Source: Neorhizobium sp. UBA3556
GTDB lineage: Bacteria; Pseudomonadota; Alphaproteobacteria; Rhizobiales; Rhizobiaceae
Length of the DNA stretch: 64,000 nt
Assembly (NCBI GenBank): GCA_002376235.1
Contig: DFNX01000016.1
Span: forward strand, 124,001-188,000
Direction: 5' to 3'
Part shown: positions 43,674 to 52,219 of the stretch, in pieces
Position numbering within the stretch: the stretch's first letter is position 1
Layout of the letters: every line of letters begins with the position of its first letter
Notes under the pieces: model-generated
Told to the model about the DNA's origin: nothing
Database searches by the model: none
Seen by the model: only the letters and a program-made list of their open reading frames with translations
Program-made: the position numbers and the translations under genes

Positions 43674-44574
43674 GCACCACCTCCGTGTGACGCTGAAGAC
43701 GCTTGCCGAAAGCCTGGCTCGTCCGGTCGAAGATGATGGCGATCGCCACCAGCGCAAAACCGTTGAGAAAGCCAAAGGTGAAGAACTGGTTGTTGATCGC
43801 CTGAAGCGTATTGCGGCCCAACCCGCCGACGCCGACCATCGAGGCGACAACCACCATGGCAAGAGACATCATGATCGTCTGGTTGATGCCGGCCATGATC
43901 GTCGGCAGCGCCAGCGGCATCTGCACGTTCCACAGTTTCTGGCCACGCGATGAGCCGAAAGCATCAGCCGCCTCCAGCACCTCCTTATCGACCAGCCTTA
44001 TCCCGAGATTGGTGAGGCGGATCATCGGCGGAACGGCATAGATGACCACTGCGATCAGTCCCGGCACCTTGCCGATCCCGAAAATAACCACGACAGGAAT
44101 GAGATAAACGAAGCTCGGCATCGTCTGCATCACGTCGAGTATGGGATTGATCACGCCCTGCACGCGTTCCGATCGTGCCATCAAGATGCCGATCGGCAGG
44201 CCGATGATGATGGCGATCAGCGTCGAGACGGTAACGATCGCAAGCGTCGTCATCGTGTCTTCCCAGAGACCGAACAGGCCGATGAGCATCATGCCGATTG
44301 CTGTGCCGACGGTAATGCGGATGCTGCGGCTGCCGAAATAGACGACCAGCAGCATGACGACCAGAACCACCGTCCAGGGGGAGGTGGTGAACAGCCTCTC
44401 CAGATAGTTCAGGAACCACTGCAATGGCGCCTTGAGCGCGTCGATGATGTAACCGTATTCACGGACAAGTCCCCTGAAGCCGTCATCGATCACTTGGCGT
44501 AGCTGGCGGATGGTGCTGTCGCTGATGGCCGGGAACCGACAGAAGGCTCGCGGCAGAAACTCGCAGATAGCCAT
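43666..44574 (-). CDS. Betaine/quaternary-amine ABC importer, permease
   Basis: A 302-residue ProW/OpuAB-type permease. Several membrane spans lie between about residues 60 and 285, with the EAA-like cytoplasmic loop LEAADAFGSSRGQKLWNVQMPLALP that contacts the ATPase. The start at 44574 (MAICEFLPRAFC) is chosen since the longer frame runs back into the binding-protein gene. 214 bases separate it from the upstream gene, with a strong hairpin in that gap. Confidence 0.9.
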   Translation of the reverse strand: MAICEFLPRAFCRFPAISDSTIRQLRQVIDDGFRGLVREYGYIIDALKAPLQWFLNYLERLFTTSPWTVVLVVMLLVVYFGSRSIRITVGTAIGMMLIGLFGLWEDTMTTLAIVTVSTLIAIIIGLPIGILMARSERVQGVINPILDVMQTMPSFVYLIPVVVIFGIGKVPGLIAVVIYAVPPMIRLTNLGIRLVDKEVLEAADAFGSSRGQKLWNVQMPLALPTIMAGINQTIMMSLAMVVVASMVGVGGLGRNTLQAINNQFFTFGFLNGFALVAIAIIFDRTSQAFGKRLQRHTEVVHG

Positions 44575-44754
44575 GCTTTTCCCCTTGTTTTGCCTGTTCT
44601 GATCTTGCCCGTGCAGTCTCGTCGGAACGTCCCGCCGGCATGGCTTTCCGGCATCGTCTTTTCGCTCGGGCAGGCAATGATCGCGGAAGATTTCGCGCGC
44701 AGCCCTTCCATGAGCGACATCACGCCGCGGGGCTTTGCGACGTCCTCCGGTCGA

Positions 44755-44777
44755 GAGGCGGCGTAATCCGCCACCTC
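44755..44777 (-). other. Hairpin between binding-protein and permease genes
   Basis: A 9-bp stem (gaggcggcg against cgccacctc, with one G:U) and a 5-base loop lies 11 bases after the binding-protein stop. Such hairpins stabilise the upstream message and lower expression of downstream transporter genes, giving excess binding protein. Not followed by a U tract in the transcript. Confidence 0.5.
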
Positions 44778-44788
44778 TCTTGTCCGTA

Positions 44789-45784
44789 TCAAAGCGATGC
44801 CTTGACCTTTTCGGCGATCTCTGGGGAGACCCACTTGGTCCAGACATCCGGCTGGGTTTCCAGGAAATGCTTGGCGGCGTCCGCATTGGTGCCCTGGTTG
44901 TCTGTCTGCCAGGCAAGGATGCCGTTGACCGTGGCATTGGTCCACTTGCGAGCTTTGATATAATCCATCGCAACACCGGCCTTGTCGGCAAACTGCTTGG
45001 TCACGACGGTGAATGCCTGCGAAGTCGGATAGGAATTGACCTTGGGGTCGGCGCAATCCGGAACGGCGGTGCAGGCGTCCCAGTTCGCCTTGTCATGCGG
45101 CACGTCGAAGGACAGTTTCACCATCTCGTATTTGCCGAGAATGGCGGTCGGTGCCCAGTAATAGCCCAGCCACCCGGTCTTCTTTTCGAATGCATTGGCG
45201 ATGGAGCCATCGAGGCCTGCGGCCGAACCGGTATCAACAAGGTCAAACCCCTTGTCCTTGGCACCGAGTGCTCTGTAGAGATTGGCGGTCGAAACCTGGC
45301 AGTTCCACCCTGACGGGCAGTTGGTCACAGCGGCTTTGGACGGATCTTCGGGAGCGGGGAAGAGCTCGGGATGCTGGAGTGCCTGCTCGACGGTCTTGAT
45401 GTCGGGATGGGCGTCGGCGAGGAATTTCGGTATCCACCAGCCTTCGACCGCACCGTCTGCGAGAATTTCGGCAGCCTCGATCAGGCGGCCTTCCTTGACG
45501 GCAGCATCGAGCGGGGTGCGCACGGCATTGACCCAGAATTCCGGCGCCATGTCCGGCTGGGCTTTTTCGTTCATCGAGGTAAAGGTCGGCATCGTGTCGC
45601 CGGTGACCAGTTCGACGGTACAGCCGTAACCCTCCTCAAGAATGATCTTGTCGACATTGGCGGCGACGCCGGCCGAGGCCCAGTTCATTTCAGCAATCGA
45701 GATTGAACCACAGTCCGCATAGGCTGCCCCGGCAAACCCATAAAGACCGGCTGCAAAGACGGTGGAAGCGAGGAGTTTTTTCAT
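44789..45784 (-). CDS. Betaine/quaternary-amine ABC importer, periplasmic binding protein
   Basis: A 331-residue OpuAC/ProX-class binding protein. The signal peptide MKKLLASTVFAAGLYGFAGA ends near AYA, leaving a mature protein starting DCGSISIAEMNW. It has seven or so cysteines in the mature part, including CPSGWNC and CTAVPDC, likely disulfides. Trp residues suited to a cation–pi cage for a quaternary ammonium (EFWVNA, EGWWIPK, WLGYYWAP) are present. Start ATG after gggaggt. Ligand (glycine betaine, proline betaine, choline, carnitine) not decidable from sequence. Confidence 0.9.
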   Translation of the reverse strand: MKKLLASTVFAAGLYGFAGAAYADCGSISIAEMNWASAGVAANVDKIILEEGYGCTVELVTGDTMPTFTSMNEKAQPDMAPEFWVNAVRTPLDAAVKEGRLIEAAEILADGAVEGWWIPKFLADAHPDIKTVEQALQHPELFPAPEDPSKAAVTNCPSGWNCQVSTANLYRALGAKDKGFDLVDTGSAAGLDGSIANAFEKKTGWLGYYWAPTAILGKYEMVKLSFDVPHDKANWDACTAVPDCADPKVNSYPTSQAFTVVTKQFADKAGVAMDYIKARKWTNATVNGILAWQTDNQGTNADAAKHFLETQPDVWTKWVSPEIAEKVKASL

Positions 45785-46955
45785 CGTAAGACCTCCCAGT
45801 CTTGGTGTTGACAATCGATACGTGGAGCCGGTGCTACCGAAATCCGTGATGAAAGCGCCTGGGAGCGACAGGATCGCGCCCTCTGAATGGTCGCTGTCCC
45901 CATGCGTCTTTTTCCATCTGGCAAATCCGCAGATAGGGCGCATTTTTCTGTCAGCGAAGTCAGCCTACGGCTTAAATCAAATAAATCAACAGCAGCTGTC
46001 AGCGCCGCTTACCCGAGAGTTTCTCGTAACGCGTTGGAGGAGCATGATTTGTGTGCGTGCAAGGCCTAAAAACGATCAAATGCTGCCTAATCGCGCTGTC
46101 CGTCTTCGGGCAATTTTGGTGCGATCAGAAATGTCGCCAAAGTCACGCCCGAGATTTGACGTGTTATAGCCGATTAGCGGCGTGGGAAAAAATCTGAGAA
46201 AATTGCGGCGCAATGAAAAAAGACGCCCTGGATCGCTATTAAAGGCTGCCTTCGCACCCGCCAATAACCATCTGGTAAGGAACTCACGCTAGATATTTGG
46301 ACGCGGACGAAAGCTCCGCCAGTGGCGCCGGATTATTGTAATGCGTGCCGGTCGCCCCTTATACGGCTCCAAGCCGCTCCCCGTACCGAAACTCCAACGA
46401 TAGCCGGTTGTTGCATTCTGCGACCCGCCAGTTGCCGTGAACGTCGATCAGCAGTTTCCAGCCGTAAAAGATAAGGTTGAAAAAGCCGTAAAAACGGAGC
46501 GCGCCGAATTCAGCCGGAATTCGAGGTTCTAATAAATCCGAAGATCGACATGCGTCGCGTGCTGTCTGACGGACGCGAGTTCCTGAAGGCCTTGGGAGCC
46601 TCTGAATTCCAGGCGATCTGCAGACCGTTATTGTTCCTGAATACGTAGAGCATGTGAGTGTTTCCTCGGTGGCTGCGATCTTGTCGCGAAGCCTTGTCTT
46701 TTGTCGATCCAATACGCCGAAGAACACGCCGTGCCTTGCCGCAAATCGTCACTCGATGTCGCAAAGGGAATAGTGCGTCCAAGAGTGCCTAATGCCGGTA
46801 ATCCGCTCCCGTTCAACGAGACCGGTTGACTTCCCGCTAAGCATGTCCGACCATTCATATGCAATGCGAATCCAGACAAACCCGAACACGGACCGGACGC
46901 CTCTGATATCTACGAATCGTCCGGTTTCGTCTGGCCTCTACGCGACCTTTTCCCA
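45785..46955. other. 1.17-kb region with little coding evidence
   Basis: Between the importer and cobP. The part nearest the importer (45785–46000) should hold its promoter and contains agcgaca (45864–45870) and the reverse gtcgct (45890–45895), reminiscent of the GCGAC motif elsewhere. The remainder is more AT-rich than its surroundings, with only short frames. No cobalamin riboswitch, tRNA or IS end was found by eye. See the small frame at 46510–46653. Confidence 0.6.
46510..46653 (-). CDS. Possible 47-residue protein or gene remnant
   Basis: The ATG at 46653 is preceded by gaggaaac at good spacing and opens 47 codons (MLYVFRNNNGLQIAWNS…). Just beyond its stop, another minus-strand frame continues with protein-like sequence (FYGFFNLIFYGWKLLIDV, to a stop at 46359). 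Either a true small protein or a decayed longer gene with a frameshift. No recognised family. Confidence 0.3.
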   Translation of the reverse strand: MLYVFRNNNGLQIAWNSEAPKAFRNSRPSDSTRRMSIFGFIRTSNSG

Positions 46956-47477
46956 ATGATCCTTTCTGGCAAAACTGCTCTCGTGCTTGGTGGCGCCCGC
47001 TCCGGAAAATCGGCTTTTTCCGAGCGATTGGCGCAGGCAACTGGTTTTGAGCGCCACTATATCGCGACCGGTCGCGCCTATGACGACGAGATGCGCGAGC
47101 GGATAGTCCGCCATCAGGACGATCGCGGGCCGTCCTGGGTGACGCATGAAGAGCCGGTTGAACTCATCCGCACACTCCGGGAGATCGACGGGCCGGAACG
47201 CGTTGTCCTTGTCGATTGCCTGACGCTCTGGGTCACCAATCTGATGATGCAAGGCGAAGATATCCCGACGCGCTCCGCTGAGCTTGCCGCGCAGCTCCTG
47301 GGCCTCGAAGCCAAAATCATCTTCGTTTCGAACGAGGTTGGCCTGGGGATCGTGCCTGAAAACAGGATGGCGCGCGAGTTTCGCGATTACGCCGGACGGC
47401 TGCATCAACAGATGGCGGCCGCGGCCGACGAGGTGTTTTTCGTCGCTGCCGGCCTGCCTCTTCGCATGAAGGGCTGA
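46956..47477 (+). CDS. cobP: Bifunctional adenosylcobinamide kinase / adenosylcobinamide-phosphate guanylyltransferase
   Basis: A cobalamin-pathway enzyme (CobP, CobU in enterics) that phosphorylates adenosylcobinamide and adds GMP, needed for nucleotide-loop assembly and cobinamide salvage. It has the P-loop GGARSGKS (residues 12–19), ATGRAYDDEMRERIVRHQ with the guanylylated His region, and VDCLTLWVTNLM. 173 residues is standard. No clear ribosome binding site precedes the ATG. It stands apart from other cob genes; closeness to the corrinoid-dependent cluster may be coincidence. Confidence 0.9.
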   Translation: MILSGKTALVLGGARSGKSAFSERLAQATGFERHYIATGRAYDDEMRERIVRHQDDRGPSWVTHEEPVELIRTLREIDGPERVVLVDCLTLWVTNLMMQGEDIPTRSAELAAQLLGLEAKIIFVSNEVGLGIVPENRMAREFRDYAGRLHQQMAAAADEVFFVAAGLPLRMKG

Positions 47478-47481
47478 CGAC

Positions 47482-48267
47482 TTACAAGCCGAGCCAGAGC
47501 CGGGCAGGGTGGTTCGGGTCGGCCAACAGTTTTGTCGCCAGCACAAGACATGACAGTACCAGCAGCGGCTTGATGATCTTGGCGCCCTTTTTCATCGCCA
47601 ATCCGGAACCGATCTGGGCGCCGATGAACTGGCCGACCCCCATCATCAGTCCGATTTTCCAAAGGATCGATCCTGTCGCGACGAAGACCAGGAATGAGCC
47701 GAAATTCGAGCCGAAATTGATGAGCTTCGTATGGGCGGTTGCCTTCAGCATGCCAAAACCGGCGAGAAGCACGAAACCAAGCATATAGAACGAGCCTGCG
47801 CCCGGCCCGAAAACACCGTCATAAAGTCCCACAAGTGGCACGGCGGTCAGGCCGAAGACAAACGGCGTCACCCGCCGCCGGCCATCCGCATCCGAAAGAC
47901 TGGGTTTGAAGGCGAAGAACAGGGCGATTGCAATGAGCAGGAAAGGGATAGCGGCTGCTAGGGCCGAGGCAGGGACGACCGAGGCAAGCACCGCCCCCAC
48001 AGCGCCGCCCACAGCAGCCGTCAGCGCCATGGGCAGCTGGCTGCGCAGGTTGATATGGCCTTTGCGCGCATAGGCAATCGTTGCAGAGGCCGCGCCGAAC
48101 TGACCTTGCAGCTTGTTGGTCGCGATCGCCTCCAGCGGAGGTATGCCTGCAATCAGCAAAACGGGGATGGTAATCAGCCCGCCGCCGCCGGCGATCGAAT
48201 CGACGAAACCGGCAAAAACGGCAGCAAGGAACAGGAGGAACAGAAGTTCGAATGCGATATCGGGCAC
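47482..48267 (-). CDS. TSUP/TauE-SafE family permease
   Basis: A 261-residue polytopic membrane protein with two repeats of the TSUP fold: FAGFVDSIAGGGGLITIPVLL (about 19–39) and LYDGVFGPGAGSFYMLGFVLL. Family members export sulfite, sulfoacetate or other organosulfur anions; the substrate is unknown. It converges with cobP (4 bases between stops), with the nucleoside hydrolase divergent upstream. Confidence 0.85.
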   Translation of the reverse strand: MPDIAFELLFLLFLAAVFAGFVDSIAGGGGLITIPVLLIAGIPPLEAIATNKLQGQFGAASATIAYARKGHINLRSQLPMALTAAVGGAVGAVLASVVPASALAAAIPFLLIAIALFFAFKPSLSDADGRRRVTPFVFGLTAVPLVGLYDGVFGPGAGSFYMLGFVLLAGFGMLKATAHTKLINFGSNFGSFLVFVATGSILWKIGLMMGVGQFIGAQIGSGLAMKKGAKIIKPLLVLSCLVLATKLLADPNHPARLWLGL

Positions 48268-48492
48268 GGGATGAGGCTCAGAGGAGGGGGGAGTTTAAGG
48301 AAAGAGCCGCCTTCTTCCACGGAACGCCCGGTCGGGCAAGGCCTCTCGGCCGCATAGCCGTTCTGTGTTGCGCCAGTAGGGCGCTGCGGAATGAACCGGT
48401 GGGCGTGCCAGTGGGGCAGTGGGATTGCGCCTCGTTCGAATGGCGTTATGTTGCGCGGCTTCGCATTCGTATGAAAGACTGGACAAGCCCGC

Positions 48493-49458
48493 ATGCTCAA
48501 AGTGATATTCGACACCGATCCCGGCGTGGATGATGCCATGGCGCTCCTCTACCTGCATCGGCATCCGGGCATAGATCTCGTTGGGGTCACGACGGTGTTC
48601 GGCAATGCGCCGATCGAGATCACCACCCGAAACGCACAGTTCCTGCATCAGAAGTGGAAGATCGAGGCACCGATCGCCAAGGGAGCGGGGCTGGCCTATG
48701 ACGATTGCCGCGATGCCGCACATTTCGCGCCGGTCGTGCATGGCGAGGACGGTCTCGGCAATATCGGCGTTCCGCTGGAAGTCGACCATCCCCTCGACGA
48801 GCGCTCGGCTGCGCAGTTCATCATCGATACGGTCAGGGCCGATCCCGGCAATGTCACGCTTGTCGCCGTCGGCCGTATGACCAACCTCGCACTGGCGCTG
48901 AAGGCCGATCCAGAGATCGCAGCCCTCGTCAAGGAAGTGGTCATTATGGGCGGCGCCTTCGACGTCAACGGCAACGTCACGCCGGCGGCCGAGGCCAATA
49001 TCCACGGTGATCCGGAAGCTGCTGATGTCGTCTTTACCGCACCTTGGAAAGTGACGATCATCGGTCTCGATGTGACCCTGAAAACCACCATGTCATCGGA
49101 CTATCTGGCGAAAATGGTCGAGGCCGGACCTTCGGAACTCAAGCTCCTGTCGGACCTGTCGCAATATTACATCGACTTCTATCGTCAGCGTGTCGGCCTT
49201 GATGGCATGGCGCTGCATGACAGCTGCGCCTGCGTTTATCTCACCGAGCCGCATCTTTTCGAGGTTCGCACCGGTCCGGTCCGCGTCGTTTGTGGCGGCC
49301 TGGCAGATGGCAAGACCATTCAGGCCCCGGATCAGGGGCGCAAATTTATCGGCAGCGCTTGGGATGGCGTGCCGAGCCAGATCATCTGCACAGGTATTCA
49401 GCCGGATGGCGTGCTGGAAGCCATTCGCGCCGTTCTCGTGGAAGGACGCGCGCCTTGA
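48493..49458 (+). CDS. Inosine/uridine-type nucleoside hydrolase
   Basis: Hydrolyses the N-glycosidic bond of ribonucleosides. The calcium-binding aspartate cluster FDTDPGVDDAMAL lies at residues 6–18. VVIMGGAFDVNGN and a C-terminal HDSCACVY (the His that protonates the leaving base) are also visible. 321 residues is normal. Base specificity cannot be read. ATG at 48493 fits the family N terminus. Convergent with fnrN. Confidence 0.9.
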   Translation: MLKVIFDTDPGVDDAMALLYLHRHPGIDLVGVTTVFGNAPIEITTRNAQFLHQKWKIEAPIAKGAGLAYDDCRDAAHFAPVVHGEDGLGNIGVPLEVDHPLDERSAAQFIIDTVRADPGNVTLVAVGRMTNLALALKADPEIAALVKEVVIMGGAFDVNGNVTPAAEANIHGDPEAADVVFTAPWKVTIIGLDVTLKTTMSSDYLAKMVEAGPSELKLLSDLSQYYIDFYRQRVGLDGMALHDSCACVYLTEPHLFEVRTGPVRVVCGGLADGKTIQAPDQGRKFIGSAWDGVPSQIICTGIQPDGVLEAIRAVLVEGRAP

Positions 49459-49467
49459 AACTATGAT

Positions 49468-49490
49468 GCGGGCGGTCAGTCGCCGCCCGC
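49468..49490. terminator. GC hairpin between convergent genes
   Basis: An 8-bp stem (gcgggcgg / ccgcccgc) with a 7-base loop lies between the nucleoside hydrolase stop and the end of fnrN, overlapping the fnrN stop codon. Probably a shared terminator; no U tract. Confidence 0.45.
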
Positions 49491-50201
49491 AGTCACTGCC
49501 AGCTTTTCCAGGTCCGGCACATAGATTTGCCGGTTGTTCTCGATCTGGATGAGGCCGTCCTTGCGCAGCTTGGTCATTTGGCGGCTGACGGTCTCTATCG
49601 TCAGTCCTAGAAAATCGGCAATATCTGCGCGCGATAGCGGCAATTCGAAAGCGCAGGAACCGAACTGATCGCCGTCCGTGTGGGATGCCACCAGCACCAG
49701 CAGGCTGGCCACCTTCTCGCGGGCGGATTTGCGCCCAAGCGTCAGCATCCAGTCGCGCGCTTCGTCTAATTCCGTCAACGCCTGATTATGCAATCGGCTG
49801 CCAAGCTCTGCCGATTCGGCAATCATCCGTTCGAGGATTTTTCGCGGCAATACGCAAAGTTCTGCGTCCGTTGCCGCTTCCGCCGCCATCAGGCTTTCGC
49901 CAAGAAAAGGGCGGCCCATGAAGTCCGGCGCAAATTGGAGGCCGACGATCTGCTGGCGCCCATCGGCCATGATCTTCGACAGTTTGATCACGCCCCTGAG
50001 AATATTGGAATAGGAGTGAACCTGCTGGCCTTGGCCGATAAGCTCGGTACCGGCCTCCACGGCCTTGCGCTGGGAATGCTTGTTCAACTCATTCAGTTGA
50101 AGAGGGCTAAGCGTTGAACAGACGCCATTGTGCCGGGCATCACAGGCGCGACAGACGAGCGGCACCTCGTGAATGTCCAGTATTTTTAGCTGCGCATCCA
50201 T
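49476..50201 (-). CDS. fnrN: FNR-type oxygen-responsive transcriptional regulator FnrN
   Basis: A 241-residue Crp/Fnr regulator that should hold an oxygen-labile [4Fe-4S] cluster. Three N-terminal cysteines (17, 20, 28 in CRACDARHNGVC) plus a central one (Cys116, ELCVLP) give the full set. A cNMP-like domain and the HTH LSRADIADFLGLTIETVSRQM follow, the latter with residues suited to TTGA-N6-TCAA sites. The second of two in-frame ATGs (50201) has the best-spaced ribosome binding site (gggggaatggga). An FNR box lies between it and divergent hemN, suggesting autoregulation. Confidence 0.9.
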   Translation of the reverse strand: MDAQLKILDIHEVPLVCRACDARHNGVCSTLSPLQLNELNKHSQRKAVEAGTELIGQGQQVHSYSNILRGVIKLSKIMADGRQQIVGLQFAPDFMGRPFLGESLMAAEAATDAELCVLPRKILERMIAESAELGSRLHNQALTELDEARDWMLTLGRKSAREKVASLLVLVASHTDGDQFGSCAFELPLSRADIADFLGLTIETVSRQMTKLRKDGLIQIENNRQIYVPDLEKLAVTAGGD

Positions 50202-50229
50202 TCCCATTCCCCCACACCGGCACGTCCGC

Positions 50230-50255
50230 CCCGAAAATCGGGATTGATTTTCGGG
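50230..50255 (-). promoter_or_regulatory. 10-bp hairpin in the fnrN leader
   Basis: Perfect arms cccgaaaatc and gattttcggg with a 6-base loop, 29–54 bases upstream of the fnrN start. If transcription starts at the expected distance from the FNR box it lies in the untranslated leader, where it could affect translation or message stability. Confidence 0.45.
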
Positions 50256-50366
50256 CACCTGACGCACTGCTCAAAAGCTACAGCATCTCTGGTGCACCGG
50301 AATCGAGGTGCAATACTGCAGGCGGCGTTTAATGGCCCGAACTTGGTTCACTTGCTCTTCTCATGC

Positions 50367-50380
50367 TTGATCCAAGTCAA
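50367..50380. promoter_or_regulatory. FNR/FixK box between fnrN and hemN
   Basis: TTGATCCAAGTCAA fits the TTGA-N6-TCAA anaerobox. Its centre is about 61 bases before the hemN ATG, placing a class II start near 50415, and about 172 bases before fnrN. Confidence 0.8.
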
Positions 50381-50434
50381 AGTCGCTAAAATATTCCGCG
50401 GGTAGCTCTTGAGGCACATGAGAAGAGGTGTGCG

Positions 50435-51784
50435 ATGAGCGAAAGATTGCTTGCGAAATATTCAGGCTCTGTGCCGCGATACACTAGCTATCCGACTGCG
50501 CCGCATTTTCACACTGGTGTAAATTGCGACATCTATTCGCAGTGGTTGTCCGAGCTCGACAATTCCAGAAACCTGTCACTCTATCTTCACATACCCTATT
50601 GCGACCGGCTCTGTTGGTTCTGCGCCTGCCATACGAAGCAGACGCTGCGTTACGAGCCGATCACCACATATCTCGCATCGCTTCGTCAGGAAATTGCCGC
50701 TGTCGGGGCCAAGATACCCGCCGGTGCTAGGGTGACGGCCATCCATTTCGGCGGTGGTTCGCCAACGATGCTGAAGCCTGAGGATATGGTCGATCTGATG
50801 GCCTGTCTGAGGGCATCGTTCGATGTTGCGAGCGATGCCGAAATCAGCGTGGAGATGGATCCGAACGATCTGGATGAAGCCCGATACGACGCTCTTGCCG
50901 CGATCGGCCTGACCCGCGCCAGCCTCGGTGTTCAGGATTTCGATCCGACCGTGCAGAAGGCGATCAACCGCATCCAGACTTTCGAGCAGACGAAATCCGT
51001 TGTCGACGCGGTCCGCGCGCGTGGTGTCGATTCCGTCAATTGCGATGTTCTCTACGGGCTTCCACACCAGACGCTTGAAGGCGTCGGCCGCACACTTTCC
51101 GATATTCTATCCCTGTCGCCCGATCGTGTTGCGCTTTTCGGGTATGCGCATGTTCCGTGGATGAAGAAACATCAGACGATGATTCCCGAGACGGCCTTGC
51201 CCGATGTCGGGGAGCGTTTCCGTCAGAGCAATTTTGCCAGCCAGATGCTTCTTGATGCAGGCTACCAGCCGATCGGTATCGATCATTTTGCCAAACCGTC
51301 TGATTCCATGGCTGTCGCCGCAAGAACCGGCCGGTTGCGGCGTAATTTTCAAGGCTACACGACCGACAGCGCCGATGTGTTGATCGGTCTCGGAGCCTCT
51401 TCGATCAGCCAGTTGCCCCAAGGCTATGTGCAGAACATGCCGGCCACCGGTGAATATCAGCGCATGGTTGAAGGTGAAAATCTGGCAGCGGTGAGGGGCA
51501 TTGAATTGTCGGAAGACGATCGCATGCGTGCCTATGTGATCGAGCGTCTGATGTGCGATTTCGGCTTCGATTTCATGCCCTTGCTGGCAAATTTCCCGAA
51601 CGGTGCTCGTGCGTTGATTGCTGAGGCTCGCGCTTTCGCCCACGGTAATCCGGACGATATCTGTCGTGTCGGAAATGCGTCATTTATGATCACCCGGGAG
51701 GGGAGACCGTTTACTCGTACGATCGCTGCGGCATTCGATCGTTATCTTGAAAACGGTCGTGGTCGGCACTCTATTGCGGTCTAG
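50435..51784 (+). CDS. hemN: Oxygen-independent coproporphyrinogen III oxidase
   Basis: A radical SAM enzyme making protoporphyrinogen IX without oxygen. The cluster motif is CDRLCWFC (Cys56, 60, 63), followed by the HemN-specific Cys of CACHTK. GGGSP (about 109) and FNR-dependent setting support HemN rather than HemW: length 449 and the N-terminal KYSGSVPRYTSYPTAPHF are diagnostic. An FNR box sits upstream and fnrN is divergent, giving haem for micro-oxic respiration. Good ribosome binding site (aagaggtgtg). Confidence 0.94.
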   Translation: MSERLLAKYSGSVPRYTSYPTAPHFHTGVNCDIYSQWLSELDNSRNLSLYLHIPYCDRLCWFCACHTKQTLRYEPITTYLASLRQEIAAVGAKIPAGARVTAIHFGGGSPTMLKPEDMVDLMACLRASFDVASDAEISVEMDPNDLDEARYDALAAIGLTRASLGVQDFDPTVQKAINRIQTFEQTKSVVDAVRARGVDSVNCDVLYGLPHQTLEGVGRTLSDILSLSPDRVALFGYAHVPWMKKHQTMIPETALPDVGERFRQSNFASQMLLDAGYQPIGIDHFAKPSDSMAVAARTGRLRRNFQGYTTDSADVLIGLGASSISQLPQGYVQNMPATGEYQRMVEGENLAAVRGIELSEDDRMRAYVIERLMCDFGFDFMPLLANFPNGARALIAEARAFAHGNPDDICRVGNASFMITREGRPFTRTIAAAFDRYLENGRGRHSIAV

Positions 51785-51934
51785 GCCGCAAGCCTTCATC
51801 ATTGCGCTCTGGACGATTGCTGCTTAGGCAACAGTTTCGGTGCAAATTTTGCGCCCGAAAGACGAAGCCATTGGCATTTGGAACCGTTTTCCCTATGTGG
51901 GGCTACGAATTACCTATTTTCAAAGGACATGGGC

Positions 51935-52213
51935 GTGACTGCTACATTCGACAAAGTTGCCGACATCATTGCTGAAACCAGCGAAATCGAGCGGGACACC
52001 ATCACCCCGGAAAGCCACACGATCGACGATCTCGGCATCGACAGCCTCGACTTCCTCGACATCGTCTTCGCGATCGACAAGGAATTCGGCATCAAGATCC
52101 CGCTCGAGCAGTGGACCCAGGAAGTCAACGAGGGCAAGGTTTCGACGGAAGAATATTTCGTCCTGAAAAACCTCTGCGCCAAGATCGACGAGCTGCGCGC
52201 AGCCAAGGGCTGA
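51935..52213 (+). CDS. acpXL: Acyl carrier protein AcpXL for very-long-chain fatty acid
   Basis: The specialised carrier for the 27-hydroxyoctacosanoate of rhizobial lipid A. The phosphopantetheine site is Ser37 in GIDSLDF. 92 residues from the GTG at 51935, which has aaagga at correct spacing; the ATG at 51929 would leave no spacing. The sequence from TATFDKVADIIAETSE onward matches AcpXL of rhizobia from memory. First gene of a six-gene cluster. Confidence 0.95.
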   Translation: MTATFDKVADIIAETSEIERDTITPESHTIDDLGIDSLDFLDIVFAIDKEFGIKIPLEQWTQEVNEGKVSTEEYFVLKNLCAKIDELRAAKG

Positions 52214-52219
52214 TCTGTC

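Noticed and set aside
44575..44991. N-terminal extension of the permease frame
   Set aside because: The extension overlaps the binding-protein gene and is not permease-like; the start at 44574 fits the family.
46760..46955. Cobalamin riboswitch before cobP
   Set aside because: I looked for the B12 box and the conserved core helices and saw neither; likewise none in the corrinoid/MttB divergent gap.
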